The notes: generated by a model not told the origin, from the sequence alone. Shown: positions 1-7,033, counted from the first letter of the stretch. The stretch is 12,987 nucleotides of DNA from DATFMH01 sp035267045 (GCA_035267045.1 DATFMH010000169.1:1-12987); one strand, 5' to 3'. Made by a program: numbers and translations.

Positions 1-333
1 AAAATAGGTAATGGACCAGCCATGAGTTATTCTGTTTTATCTACATTATATTCACGCCTGGGAAATAACAATAAATCGTATCAACTCTTTGAAAAAGGGT
101 TTGTACCCAATAAGAAGCCACCTTTTGGAGTGTTGGCTGAAAGTGCAGGCGGCACTAATCCCTACTTCGCAACCGGAGCAGGAGGAATGTTACAGGCTGT
201 ATTAGCTGGTTTTGGTGGTTTACATATAACTGAACAGGGAATAATTCAGAAAAATGGTATTCTGCCAAAAGAATGGAAATCGCTCACAATCACCGGTGTT
301 GGTTTGAATAATAAGACTTTCACTGTGAAATGA
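1..333 (+). CDS. C-terminal end of a GH65-family glycoside hydrolase/phosphorylase (partial)
   Basis: The reading frame is open from base 1 (K-I-G-N-G-P-A before the first Met at base 22), so the gene begins outside the window and only about 110 C-terminal residues are seen. The segment carries GNGPAMSYSVLS, then PPFGVLAESAGGTNPYFATG, then GGMLQAVLAGFGGL. This is the end of the (alpha/alpha)6 barrel of GH65-type enzymes (trehalose/kojibiose phosphorylases and glucosylgalactosyl-hydroxylysine glucosidase-like proteins). It is followed by the start of the small C-terminal beta-sheet domain (LPKEWKSLTITGVG). These enzymes cleave alpha-glucosides by hydrolysis or phosphorolysis. Which reaction this one performs cannot be decided, because the catalytic Glu and the phosphate-binding region lie outside the window. 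Family assignment is by eye from conserved motifs. The gene ends in TGA with 133 bases before the next gene. Confidence 0.75.
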   Translation, partial: KIGNGPAMSYSVLSTLYSRLGNNNKSYQLFEKGFVPNKKPPFGVLAESAGGTNPYFATGAGGMLQAVLAGFGGLHITEQGIIQKNGILPKEWKSLTITGVGLNNKTFTVK

Positions 334-397
334 TAGACTAATCACGGTGGCTATATAGATTAAAAATTAATTTTCTCTGTACCTGCTGTGGTTAATT

Positions 398-405
398 TAA
401 TTTTG
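398..405 (+). promoter_or_regulatory. Candidate Bacteroidota -7 promoter element for the first SDR gene
   Basis: TAATTTTG is a perfect match to the Bacteroidota primary-sigma -7 consensus TAnnTTTG. It would place the transcript start near base 412 and leave a leader of about 55 bases. No clear -33 TTTG is present at the expected distance (only TTTTC around 371-375), so support is partial. Confidence 0.4.
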
Positions 406-466
406 CTTAATCGATTCTGGTGGATAATTTTAAGTATCTATTAACAAACTTCATCAGGAGGTTATC

Positions 467-1240
467 ATGCCGCGGCAAAAGAAAACTGCTATTGTAACGG
501 GAGGTGCACAAGGCATCGGAAAAGCCATCTCTCAGCGTTTTTTAAAAGAGGGTGTGAATGTCATCATTGCAGATATTGATGAGGAAGCCGGGGAAGAATT
601 CCTGGAAAAAGCTAAAGATAAACAAAAAGAACAGGTACATTTTGTTCCAACAAATGTCGCCAACGAGAGTTCTGTGGCCAATATGGTAATGGAGACGGTT
701 GATTGGTTTGGGCGTATCGATTACCTCATTAATAATGCAGCTATGGCAAACCCGGTTAATGATCCCATTGATGAGATGAGCCTGCATGATTGGGAAAAGA
801 TCGTTTCTGTGAACCTGACCGGTACGTTCTTATGTACGAAACATACTGTGCCACAATTGAGGCTTACCGATGGCGCAATTGTAAATTTATGTTCTACCCG
901 GGCATTCATGTCGGAACCCCATACGGAAGGTTATTCGGCCACCAAAGGGGGCATTTATGCATTAACGCATGCCCTTGCTAACAGCCTGGGACCTGATATT
1001 CGCGTGAATTGTATTAGTCCGGGTTGGATTGAAGTACGTGACTGGCAGAAAGAATCGAAAGCTAAAGTACCCAAATTGCGTCCGGAGGATCACAAACAAC
1101 ACCCGGCCGGCAGAGTCGGGAAACCGGAGGATATTGCAGCCCTGGCATGGTTTCTATGTTCCAAAGAAGCCGGTTTTATAACAGGAGTTAATTTTATAGC
1201 TGATGGTGGCATGACGAAAAAGATGATCTATCTGGAATGA
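467..1240 (+). CDS. SDR-family NAD(P)-dependent oxidoreductase
   Basis: A 257-residue classical short-chain dehydrogenase, normal length for the family, predicted soluble and cytoplasmic. The cofactor-binding motif TGGAQGIG is at residues 11-18, and the acidic end of the second beta strand (ADID, residues 35-38) favours NAD over NADP. NNAA is at 89-92, and the catalytic tetrad is Asn116, Ser143, Tyr156, Lys160 (YSATK). The PG motif is at 185-186. SDRs oxidise or reduce alcohols, sugars, polyols or ketones; the substrate here is unknown. The start is firm: a strong Shine-Dalgarno AGGAGG at 456-461 lies five bases before ATG. A GH65-type gene upstream suggests sugar metabolism, which is inference only. 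The reading frame shows no damage. Confidence 0.93.
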   Translation: MPRQKKTAIVTGGAQGIGKAISQRFLKEGVNVIIADIDEEAGEEFLEKAKDKQKEQVHFVPTNVANESSVANMVMETVDWFGRIDYLINNAAMANPVNDPIDEMSLHDWEKIVSVNLTGTFLCTKHTVPQLRLTDGAIVNLCSTRAFMSEPHTEGYSATKGGIYALTHALANSLGPDIRVNCISPGWIEVRDWQKESKAKVPKLRPEDHKQHPAGRVGKPEDIAALAWFLCSKEAGFITGVNFIADGGMTKKMIYLE

Positions 1241-1290
1241 AATATTGGCTGTCAGCGGTTGGCGATCAACCTTAAACAAAAATACATTAA

Positions 1291-1327
1291 GAAAGCGAAA
1301 CACTTTGCGCCCCGCGCTTTCCTTTTT
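1291..1327 (+). terminator. Putative rho-independent terminator after the first SDR gene
   Basis: GAAAGCG (1291-1297) and CGCTTTC (1315-1321) form a perfect 7-bp stem with a 17-base loop, followed by a run of five T (1323-1327). It begins 50 bases after the SDR stop codon. The loop is long, so this is moderate evidence. Confidence 0.45.
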
Positions 1328-1365
1328 GTGCAGAGGTCACTTAAATAATTCAATTGGTAATAGAT

Positions 1366-1406
1366 CATTGCTGAATGCTGACCACCGACTGCTCATTGCT
1401 GAATGC
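1366..1406. repeat. Short direct repeat of 13 bases
   Basis: CATTGCTGAATGC occurs at 1366-1378 and again at 1394-1406, separated by 15 bases (TGACCACCGACTGCT) that resemble the same CTGA/ACTGCT vocabulary. It sits between two convergent genes, just before the 3' end of the hydrolase gene. It may be a remnant of an intergenic repeat family. No further copies were noticed in this window. Confidence 0.55.
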
Positions 1407-1417
1407 CTTAAGCTATT

Positions 1418-2320
1418 TCATTCCGTAAACTCTTTTAATTTCTCAATAATCGGCAGACTCACTTTCCCGATGCATTCATTAAATAACAAATGGTTGGGTT
1501 CGTCAAACAAGAGCATTTCTTTATGGGGAGCGGTTATCCGGTTATAAACTTTCAAACAGTAATCGAATGGGAAGAGGGGATCTCGTTTTGAAGCTATGAC
1601 AATAACCGGACATCGAATGCTCCCATCCGTAATACACGATGTATCAACTGTAATCAGTGAAGTAATAAACCGCAACGGATAGCTTATGCGGCCCAAAGGA
1701 TCGGAAAGAAATTGTTTTTTAAGCTTTTCATCGCAGAAAACCCTGTTTAAATCCAGATAAAAGTTACCCGGTACCGGGAGAGCCGGCATTAATCTGCTGC
1801 CACCTTTTAATAATAACCTGAAAAAATTGTCGGCTTTTTGAAACCAGGCGGGGAAACGGGTGATACGAATGGAATCTTTAATAGATGTTAGCAAAACATT
1901 GTGGGCAAAAACAGAATGAATCCGGTGATCGATTCCGGCAACCAATAAACTGAGTATTCCACCTTGTGATGAGCCCATAATAACCGGTTTCTGATGAAAA
2001 TTATTGAGGGTGAATGTTATCGTATCTTCTACATTCTGAATCATATCATGAATGGCAAAATCACGTATCTCCCTGGGGCTTTTGCCATGAGATATAAAAT
2101 GAATACCGATAACATTGAAACCGTTTGTAGATAACAGACTAAGAAATTCATCATAAAATAACGGGTGAGTCATTGTTCCGGGTAAAAAGATAATACAAGG
2201 GGAATCTCTATTCGTTTCATAAATCGATAAGACAATCTTTGTTTTTCCGGAAGGGATCAATACCTCATGGTAGTTATTGTAGATGGAAGTTCCTATTACC
2301 TTCTTTTGTTCGGAAATCAT
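1418..2320 (-). CDS. Alpha/beta-fold hydrolase
   Basis: A 300-residue alpha/beta hydrolase with no signal peptide, probably cytoplasmic. The nucleophile elbow is G-S-S-Q-G (residues 116-120, nucleophile Ser118). The acid is probably Asp247 (SKRDPLF) and the histidine His277 (NHLLF), giving a complete Ser-Asp-His triad in the usual order. LPGTM (46-50) is the oxyanion-loop segment in the place of the usual HG motif, and SHGKS is at 77-81. A cap region of about 70 residues lies between strands beta6 and beta7 (roughly 145-225). The family contains esterases, lipases and lysophospholipase-like enzymes; the substrate cannot be told. The gene is convergent with the upstream SDR. No clear Shine-Dalgarno precedes the ATG, as is common in Bacteroidota. 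Confidence 0.88.
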   Translation of the reverse strand: MISEQKKVIGTSIYNNYHEVLIPSGKTKIVLSIYETNRDSPCIIFLPGTMTHPLFYDEFLSLLSTNGFNVIGIHFISHGKSPREIRDFAIHDMIQNVEDTITFTLNNFHQKPVIMGSSQGGILSLLVAGIDHRIHSVFAHNVLLTSIKDSIRITRFPAWFQKADNFFRLLLKGGSRLMPALPVPGNFYLDLNRVFCDEKLKKQFLSDPLGRISYPLRFITSLITVDTSCITDGSIRCPVIVIASKRDPLFPFDYCLKVYNRITAPHKEMLLFDEPNHLLFNECIGKVSLPIIEKLKEFTE

Positions 2321-2528
2321 AGTTGTATGTATCTCTCATCAGATATTGGTATACAAGTAAATTAATCAGATACCCTATCACTTTTAGGGTCACCGGGAAT
2401 AAGATTTTATAATCCGGAAGTGCAGAATTTGGATATACCGGTTCTTGAATGATAGTAGAGATCAGGTATATGAAGGATTCAAAAAGAATATGAGAATAAT
2501 ATAAAAACAGTGGCAGATGAATAAACAA
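2274..2528 (-). other. Doubtful small membrane ORF, possible gene remnant
   Basis: An open stretch of up to 84 codons has only a TTG start and overlaps the 5' end of the hydrolase gene by 47 bases in another frame. It has two hydrophobic stretches around an ALPDYKILFP segment. By eye this weakly recalls the C-terminal end of TRAP-transporter small permeases (DctQ), where a short loop with ALG/GLP precedes the last helix. If real, it would be a 5'-truncated remnant, because an in-frame stop lies at 2559-2561. AT-rich DNA readily produces such Phe/Ile/Leu/Tyr-rich frames by chance, so this should not be treated as a confirmed gene. Confidence 0.15.
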
Positions 2529-2750
2529 ACAACTAACGGGTAATATACGCCTGATCTTTCAATAATAATTCTCCCCAAATTAGTTAACCGTGGATCTAAT
2601 CCCTATTCTATATTATTGGTTGCAATGTAAGGATTTACACTACTAATGTTGCATATGAATACTGTCAAATTATTCATAAGAATAAACGTAGGTTTAGATA
2701 GAAAATATTTTGGTTTGATTCTTATCAAACACTTATTCAGGGGATGATAA
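2321..2750. other. Intergenic region between divergent hydrolase and second SDR gene
   Basis: These 430 AT-rich bases separate two divergent genes and must carry both promoters. Near matches to the TAnnTTTG element on the + strand exist (TATTATTG near 2609, TAGGTTTA near 2689), but none is perfect, so no promoter is called. Apart from the doubtful minus-strand frame described separately, no gene was seen. Confidence 0.6.
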
Positions 2751-3497
2751 ATGAAAAGTAAAGTTGCATTAATAACAGGCGCTGCTTCAGGAATTGGCAG
2801 GGCAACAGCGTTGGAATTCTCCAAAGAAGGCGCAAGTGTTGTTATTGCAGATATGGACATTAAAGGGTGTGAAGAGACGGCTCATTTAATAGAAAAAGAA
2901 AATGGCAAGGTGTGTTCCCTTAAAGTTGATGTATCCTCATCCGAACAAATTAAGGAGATGATACAAAAAACAGTGAAGGAATTTGGAAGACTGGACTATG
3001 CTTGCAATAATGCCGGTATAGAGGGGGATCAGGCTTTTATAGATGAAATGGCGGAATCTAACTGGGATAATGTGATATCCGTCAATTTGAAAGGGGTTTG
3101 GACATGCATGAGACACGAGATCCCGGTTATGAAAAAATATGGCGGAGTCATCGTAAATGTCGCATCCATAGCAGGCCTTATAGGTTTTGCCGGTATTTCG
3201 CCATATGTAGCCAGTAAGCATGGCATAAACGGCATTACAAAAGCAGCCGCTTTAGAATATGCCGCTAATGGGATCAGGGTTAATGCCGTTTGTCCGGGTG
3301 CTATTCAAACGCCCATGATCGACCGGTTTTTAAATGAGGATCCGGAAAATGTTAAGCAGATGAAAGCCAAACATCCGTTGGGACGTTTTGGCAGGCCTGA
3401 AGAAGTTGCCGATGCCATTATATACCTGTGTTCTGATAAGGCATCATTTATAACAGGAGCCGTGTTACCTGTTGATGGTGGTTACACGGCTCAATAA
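2751..3497 (+). CDS. SDR-family oxidoreductase, glucose 1-dehydrogenase/FabG-like
   Basis: A 248-residue classical SDR, predicted cytoplasmic. TGAASGIG at residues 9-16 binds the cofactor, and Asp34/Asp36 after the second strand suggest NAD preference. NNAG is at 86-89, and the catalytic tetrad is Asn112, Ser139, Tyr152, Lys156 (YVASK). CPGAIQT (181-187) and the C-terminal ITGAVLPVDGGYTAQ complete the family pattern. The sequence is much closer to the canonical family consensus than the first SDR in this window. The substrate cannot be assigned: FabG-like, sugar and secondary-alcohol dehydrogenases all share these motifs. AGGGG at 2739-2743 lies seven bases before the ATG and supports the start. 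It is followed by a terminator-like hairpin, so it is probably a single-gene unit. Confidence 0.93.
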   Translation: MKSKVALITGAASGIGRATALEFSKEGASVVIADMDIKGCEETAHLIEKENGKVCSLKVDVSSSEQIKEMIQKTVKEFGRLDYACNNAGIEGDQAFIDEMAESNWDNVISVNLKGVWTCMRHEIPVMKKYGGVIVNVASIAGLIGFAGISPYVASKHGINGITKAAALEYAANGIRVNAVCPGAIQTPMIDRFLNEDPENVKQMKAKHPLGRFGRPEEVADAIIYLCSDKASFITGAVLPVDGGYTAQ

Positions 3498-3550
3498 CAT
3501 CAATTTTTGTTGCCTCAGGTACTAATGAAAAAGGTGATTCGGTTTTTGAG

Positions 3551-3570
3551 GGGAACCGGGTTGCCTTTTT
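3551..3570 (+). terminator. Putative rho-independent terminator after the second SDR gene
   Basis: GGGAACCGGGTTGCC (3551-3565) folds as a GC-containing hairpin with one internal mismatch and a CGG loop, followed directly by five T (3566-3570). It ends just before the stop codon of the convergent gene at 3573. The T run is on the + strand side only, so it would serve the SDR transcript. Confidence 0.5.
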
Positions 3571-3572
3571 GT

Positions 3573-4175
3573 TTATTTATGATCCATCGGATTAATCCCA
3601 CGAACTATCATCCAGTGATGCCGCTGATGATGGGTACCATAAGCCAGAATACCGATATATCCCAACGCCTGTATTTTTTTTACTTCTTTGGGATTTTGGG
3701 ATGTGACTTTGATCACATAATGATCTCCGTTTTTGTGATAGGTCATATCCCAGCCCGCTTCTTTTTTTAACATGCGTGGATGCATGGCTAATACATGATC
3801 CAATGCAATTTTGGCTCTCGGATTATCCGGTTGTACCGTCATTTGATTACCATTTGACAGTGGCTTTTGATTCAATACATTCACGTTCATGGTGAATTCA
3901 TACATATCAATCAGATGCTGTCGCAACGCTTCAATGTTCACCTTCGACCAATCTGTATTGGGATCAGCATTTAAACTATCGATGGCCTCCTGTATGGCAC
4001 CAAAAACCTCATTACCGGGAGATACAAGAGGCATTTTGTCTTTAGAATGCATACTCATCATCCCTTTAATCCGGGTATTTGAATTCTTGGCTTGTTGACC
4101 ATAACAAGCTGTAAAAATACCGGTAAGCAATAAAAAATTGGTTATCAATAATTTTTTTAAAATACGGGAAGTCAT
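3573..4175 (-). CDS. Small exported Met/His-rich protein, possible lipoprotein
   Basis: A 200-residue protein. The N-terminus has Lys7-Lys8, then a hydrophobic stretch (9-21), then FTAC with Cys24. This is a possible lipobox, though Phe at -3 is unusual, so a plain signal peptide is also possible. The mature part has a Met/His-rich stretch (MMSMHSKDKM, 39-48) and a segment GNEVFGAIQEAI...TDWSKVNIEALRQHLIDM (54-91). The latter recalls an uncharacterised family of small bacterial proteins containing W-S-x-V-(D/N)-x-x-x-L-R-x-H-L-x-D-M. His-rich motifs follow: DHVLAMHP (126-133) and HHQRHHW (182-188). The Met and His clusters suggest metal (for example copper) binding in the periplasm, which is inference only. 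The downstream member of a two-gene minus-strand cluster with an outer-membrane protein gene, 146 bases apart. Confidence 0.8.
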   Translation of the reverse strand: MTSRILKKLLITNFLLLTGIFTACYGQQAKNSNTRIKGMMSMHSKDKMPLVSPGNEVFGAIQEAIDSLNADPNTDWSKVNIEALRQHLIDMYEFTMNVNVLNQKPLSNGNQMTVQPDNPRAKIALDHVLAMHPRMLKKEAGWDMTYHKNGDHYVIKVTSQNPKEVKKIQALGYIGILAYGTHHQRHHWMIVRGINPMDHK

Positions 4176-4181
4176 TTCAAT

Positions 4182-4197
4182 TAATTTTTAAAAATTA
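4182..4197. repeat. Perfect 16-bp AT palindrome upstream of the Met/His-rich protein gene
   Basis: TAATTTTTAAAAATTA is a perfect palindrome lying six bases upstream of the start codon at 4175 (minus strand). It could be an operator, or a weak hairpin in the leader. Its pure A/T composition means chance is a real explanation. Confidence 0.3.
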
Positions 4198-4321
4198 GAT
4201 AATTGGCAGTGAATTAATACCTATTATAATGAAGATTCGGGTATTTTATTATAATGGAATTAATGTTGTTATTAGGTTTCGACTATACATCAGGTATTGT
4301 TGGTAAACCAGACATGTTAGT

Positions 4322-5215
4322 TCACTTTCGTGGCCGGAATATCAATCCTGCCCGGAAGTAGTAATTGTTATCGGGATTCAATTTTTCTGAAAAATCACTG
4401 TCTTGTATTTCGAATCTCCGGTGCAGTGTATATCCGGCTTCAGCAACCAGGAAGAAGCAACTGAAAAGCCGGTGTTTAAAGACGGGCCCCAGTGTAATAA
4501 CAGAATAATTCAAGTTCGCATTGTTTCCATTCGGTGTATATTTGCCAAGATGATATCGGTTGCCATAAACCATGGACTTGATACCAATTTCACTGCTTTT
4601 ATTAGGTATATACCGAAAAGATACATTTTTAGGGATGAACAAATCGAACCGGAATTGTTCAGATGGTTTCCAGTAACCCCGGATTAAGGGTAAAAATAAC
4701 GGGGAGCCAAAATCAGATGTATAGATAATTCCAAAGCCATAACCCACCTCAGGAAAAGTAACATTAGAAAGGTAAGTATAAGCATGAATGTGGACATCAT
4801 CCCATGAGATCTTTTCCTTTAAATCGGTAGCTAAACCAACATTCACTAAACCGGTTATTTGCCAGTTCTCTGAAATATTCTGAATCAATGTAAATTCATT
4901 TCGTATGAAATGCAGGTATTCGGGTTCATTCGACGGAAAATTCCAGTTGTCGTAGTTGAGATATAGCAAATCATATCGAATACCATATAAAATTCTCGAA
5001 TTTTTTCTACAATATATCGTTGGTATAACCTCACCGATGCTCAGGCGTGTCACTTCAATATTCAGATTATTCGGTGATGTATTATTTGTTTGGACGATAT
5101 CTGAGGCAGGTATGAATTCAAAAAGGAAAGGCTGAAAATCCTGAGCCTTTACTCCCGCAGAGATAAATATCATCAAGAAAATGAGGCCATATTTTTTTAT
5201 CCAAGCCCTATTCAT
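4322..5215 (-). CDS. Predicted outer-membrane beta-barrel protein, DUF6268-like
   Basis: A 297-residue protein with a clear signal peptide: Lys8-Lys9, a hydrophobic core LIFLMIFISAG, and likely cleavage after VKA, leaving Gln25 first, typical of Bacteroidota. The rest alternates polar and aromatic residues with repeated turns: YGIRYDLLYLNYDNW, TLIQNISENWQITGLVNVG, YGFGIIYTSDFGSPLFLPLIRGYWKPSEQFRFDLFIP, and finally FRAGLIFRPRK. This is the pattern of an outer-membrane barrel ending near the C-terminus. The central segment (about residues 158-193) resembles DUF6268 proteins, which have no known function. Family naming is by eye. The next gene downstream is the exported Met/His-rich protein. The two may act together in the envelope, but nothing in the sequence proves it. 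Confidence 0.82.
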   Translation of the reverse strand: MNRAWIKKYGLIFLMIFISAGVKAQDFQPFLFEFIPASDIVQTNNTSPNNLNIEVTRLSIGEVIPTIYCRKNSRILYGIRYDLLYLNYDNWNFPSNEPEYLHFIRNEFTLIQNISENWQITGLVNVGLATDLKEKISWDDVHIHAYTYLSNVTFPEVGYGFGIIYTSDFGSPLFLPLIRGYWKPSEQFRFDLFIPKNVSFRYIPNKSSEIGIKSMVYGNRYHLGKYTPNGNNANLNYSVITLGPVFKHRLFSCFFLVAEAGYTLHRRFEIQDSDFSEKLNPDNNYYFRAGLIFRPRK

Positions 5216-5440
5216 AAGCGGATAAATCTACGTTAATCTCTCTGCTGATAGTTTTGCGTTAACACTACTTATAATATGACAAACTTTCGGTAAACAATTG
5301 GGATTGTTAGAGCGTTTTAGTTATTAAGTTTGCGAGGGATAGTGTTTTAAAGCATTGAGTTTAATGAATAGTATTAGCTGTTAGTCATCGGCTCCCCGAA
5401 GAAGAAATGAACGAAAGTGTATTTTCAATACAATATGGAT

Positions 5441-5767
5441 TCAAGGATAACTTTTCTTGTCTTTCCAATTCCACCATTTTAATAATTCGGGATCGGGATC
5501 AGGGGTGGAGGCGAAATAGACGGCACATCGAAAAACATACAACATACAGCGATCAATATTCGAACCTGTTTGTTGACATAAATGATGGTACAATTCCTCC
5601 GGATCACGATCCGCTAATTGATTTACATGATGTATTCCAAGTTGATATAGATCTTCTGCAATTGCTTTACCTACACCCGGGATAATTTGTAAATCACGTA
5701 TCACTATTTGATGATCGGTTTCAATCATTCTCCTTACTGCTTTGTGCAAAGGTAAGAACGTATCCAT
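5441..5767 (-). CDS. Cdd1-family helix-hairpin-helix protein
   Basis: A 108-residue protein matching the 'pathogenicity locus' Cdd1 family (named for a Clostridioides difficile gene; function unknown). A helix-hairpin-helix motif, L-Q-I-I-P-G-V-G-K-A-I-A-E-D-L (26-40), is the kind that binds DNA without sequence specificity. It is followed by RDPEELY (54-60), the strongly conserved IDRCMLYVFRCAVYFAS (71-87), and the C-terminal ELLKWWNWKD (94-103). Cys74 and Cys81 are part of that conserved block. The start is uncertain. The longest frame begins at 5767 and overlaps the upstream VOC gene by 47 bases. Met14 (ATG at 5726-5728), just after AAGGAG but with only one base of spacing, would reduce the overlap to 8 bases and still leave the whole domain. 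Either way it is probably co-transcribed with the VOC gene. Confidence 0.85.
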   Translation of the reverse strand: MDTFLPLHKAVRRMIETDHQIVIRDLQIIPGVGKAIAEDLYQLGIHHVNQLADRDPEELYHHLCQQTGSNIDRCMLYVFRCAVYFASTPDPDPELLKWWNWKDKKSYP

Positions 5768-6119
5768 TACAGTCGCTTATTGAAAATTCGACAGCACCAT
5801 AATTGGTAATATGGAGATCTGTAAGGATCTGAATTTTATCTTTTAACTGAGTGTAAAGCTTATTCACATTATCCATATTAATGTAAAAACACATAGGAGC
5901 ATTTGTGTCCATCTTTTGAAATTCGGAATGTTCCTTTGAGATGCTATCCCTGGTTTGAAACATTAATTCTATACCATCCCCTCTCATTAAGGCCCAATGG
6001 ATATCACCATTATCCGGTTCGGCATTGACTAATTCAAAACCTAATACATTTCTGTAAAATGTAATGGTTTTATTAATATCATCAACCATAACTTTGGGTG
6101 TAAGTTTATTGAACGTCAT
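5721..6119 (-). CDS. VOC (glyoxalase/bleomycin-resistance fold) family protein
   Basis: A 132-residue single-domain VOC protein, predicted cytoplasmic. It opens with the typical LTPKVMVDDINKTITFYRNVLGFELV (6-31). GDGIELMFQ follows at 47-55, then the second beta-alpha-beta-beta-beta unit from MCFYINMDNVNKLYTQLKD, ending VEFSISDCNGYVLTFAQ (110-126). The usual metal-ligand positions are only partly filled: no His in the first strand, Glu51 present, and Gln126 where many family members have Glu. Metal-dependent glyoxalase I activity is therefore doubtful, and a binding or resistance-type role is equally possible. A weak AGGA lies three bases before the ATG. Its 3' end overlaps the Cdd1-family gene. 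Confidence 0.88.
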   Translation of the reverse strand: MTFNKLTPKVMVDDINKTITFYRNVLGFELVNAEPDNGDIHWALMRGDGIELMFQTRDSISKEHSEFQKMDTNAPMCFYINMDNVNKLYTQLKDKIQILTDLHITNYGAVEFSISDCNGYVLTFAQSSKEND

Positions 6120-6361
6120 GGGTCCTATCTCTAATATAAAGGTGAATAGTAATTTGGAAAAGGTTTTAGGCCAGGGTTTATATTATTAAAAGTAAGAGGA
6201 TATTGGATAATATATAATTATAATATCTTAAGCTAAGTTGTTAAGCGCCATGAAGATTATCCTAAGACCAGGTTTAAACATACTATAACCTCTTATGTTT
6301 CTTCATATCAGTATATAATACACAAAATGCTTTTGTACAAGTTTTAAAAATTCACTGCCAG
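6120..6361. other. Intergenic region between ankyrin and VOC genes
   Basis: These 242 AT-rich bases on the minus-strand path contain two weak inverted repeats: ACAAAA-TGC-TTTTGT at 6322-6336, and GATATT (6199-6204) with AATATC (6222-6227). There is also the palindrome GTTTAAAC at 6272-6279. Neither hairpin is GC-rich or followed by a convincing T run in the minus direction, so no terminator is called. Confidence 0.4.
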
Positions 6362-7033
6362 TTATTTATGCGATTTCAGGATCTGTAATATTTCTTCATG
6401 CCCATTTTCTTCAGCTAAATCAAATGGTGATTGACCATCATCACTTTTAGCGTTTCTATCAGCTCCGTGTTCTAATAATAATTTCACGAGTTTCTGATTA
6501 CCATGTGCGGCAGCCTGATGAAGCGGGGTCCATCCGCCACGTTGTTTAACATTCACATTGGCTTTATGTGATAATAACAACCGGGTTATTTTATAAGCAA
6601 TATCATGGTTTCTGTTTGCAACAGCACTATGAATCGGATAGACCTGCATAATATTTTTCGAAAAGACATTTACCCTGGCTCCGTAAGAAAGCAAAGTGGA
6701 TGCCAGTTCAGGATAACCAAAAAAAGCGGCGTAACCCAATGGTGTAAATCCATCCGGTGAGTAGTCATTCACCAAATCTTTATCCTTATGAAGCAGGTTT
6801 TCAACTACTTGAATCTCTCCGAGAGCTGTAGCTTCATATATATCGAGTGACGATTTCTTCTCACGGAGATACTGCAATATATCTGTTTGCTTATTATATG
6901 CAGCCCACATCAGCAATGAGATATCAGAAGCATTGCGAACATTAACAAGATCCGGATTATTATCCAATAATACCCGGACTTCGCTTAAATTCCCATCCAT
7001 TACAGCATCAAAAAGAATTGACGGATCAGACAT
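6362..7033 (-). CDS. Ankyrin-repeat protein
   Basis: A 223-residue protein made almost entirely of ankyrin repeats, with no signal peptide or membrane segment, hence probably cytoplasmic. Six to seven repeats can be followed from about residue 6 to the end. The clearest is GGWTPLHQAAAHGNQKLVKL followed by LLEHGADRNAK (166-196). Others are DISLLMWAAYNKQTDILQYL (37-56), DGFTPLGYAAFFGYPELAST (94-113) and a degenerate C-terminal cap, DGQSPFDLAEENGHEEILQI (199-218). Ankyrin repeats bind other proteins, so the partner, not an enzymatic reaction, defines the role, and no partner is evident here. The start ATG at 7033 has no Shine-Dalgarno. It stands alone, divergent from the LysR gene to its right. 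Confidence 0.93.
   Translation of the reverse strand: MSDPSILFDAVMDGNLSEVRVLLDNNPDLVNVRNASDISLLMWAAYNKQTDILQYLREKKSSLDIYEATALGEIQVVENLLHKDKDLVNDYSPDGFTPLGYAAFFGYPELASTLLSYGARVNVFSKNIMQVYPIHSAVANRNHDIAYKITRLLLSHKANVNVKQRGGWTPLHQAAAHGNQKLVKLLLEHGADRNAKSDDGQSPFDLAEENGHEEILQILKSHK

Noticed and set aside
363..374. 12-base palindrome AAAATTAATTTT after the GH65 gene
   Set aside because: Pure A/T palindromes are frequent in AT-rich DNA and nothing else supports a function.
542..981. Frames of 60-80 codons on both strands inside the first SDR gene
   Set aside because: They are alternative frames of a gene with a complete catalytic tetrad; none has a domain of its own.
1245..1547. 100-codon + strand frame after the first SDR gene
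   Set aside because: It runs through a putative terminator and then antisense across the end of the well-supported hydrolase gene, and shows no recognisable domain.
2603..2860. 85-codon minus-strand frame across the second SDR start
   Set aside because: It is antisense to the conserved cofactor-binding region of the SDR; its composition reflects AT-rich DNA.
2937..3235. Two minus-strand frames inside the second SDR gene
   Set aside because: Antisense shadows of a well-supported enzyme gene.
3507..3770. 87-codon + strand frame after the second SDR gene
   Set aside because: It crosses the putative terminator and is antisense to the Met/His-rich protein gene.
4403..4687. 94-codon + strand frame inside the DUF6268-like gene
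   Set aside because: Antisense shadow; the minus-strand product has a signal peptide and barrel pattern.
5407..5685. 92-codon + strand frame opposite the Cdd1 gene
   Set aside because: Antisense to the conserved Cdd1 domain and without family features.
6322..6336. Hairpin ACAAAA-TGC-TTTTGT as a terminator for the ankyrin gene
   Set aside because: The stem is almost entirely A/T and no T run follows in the minus direction.
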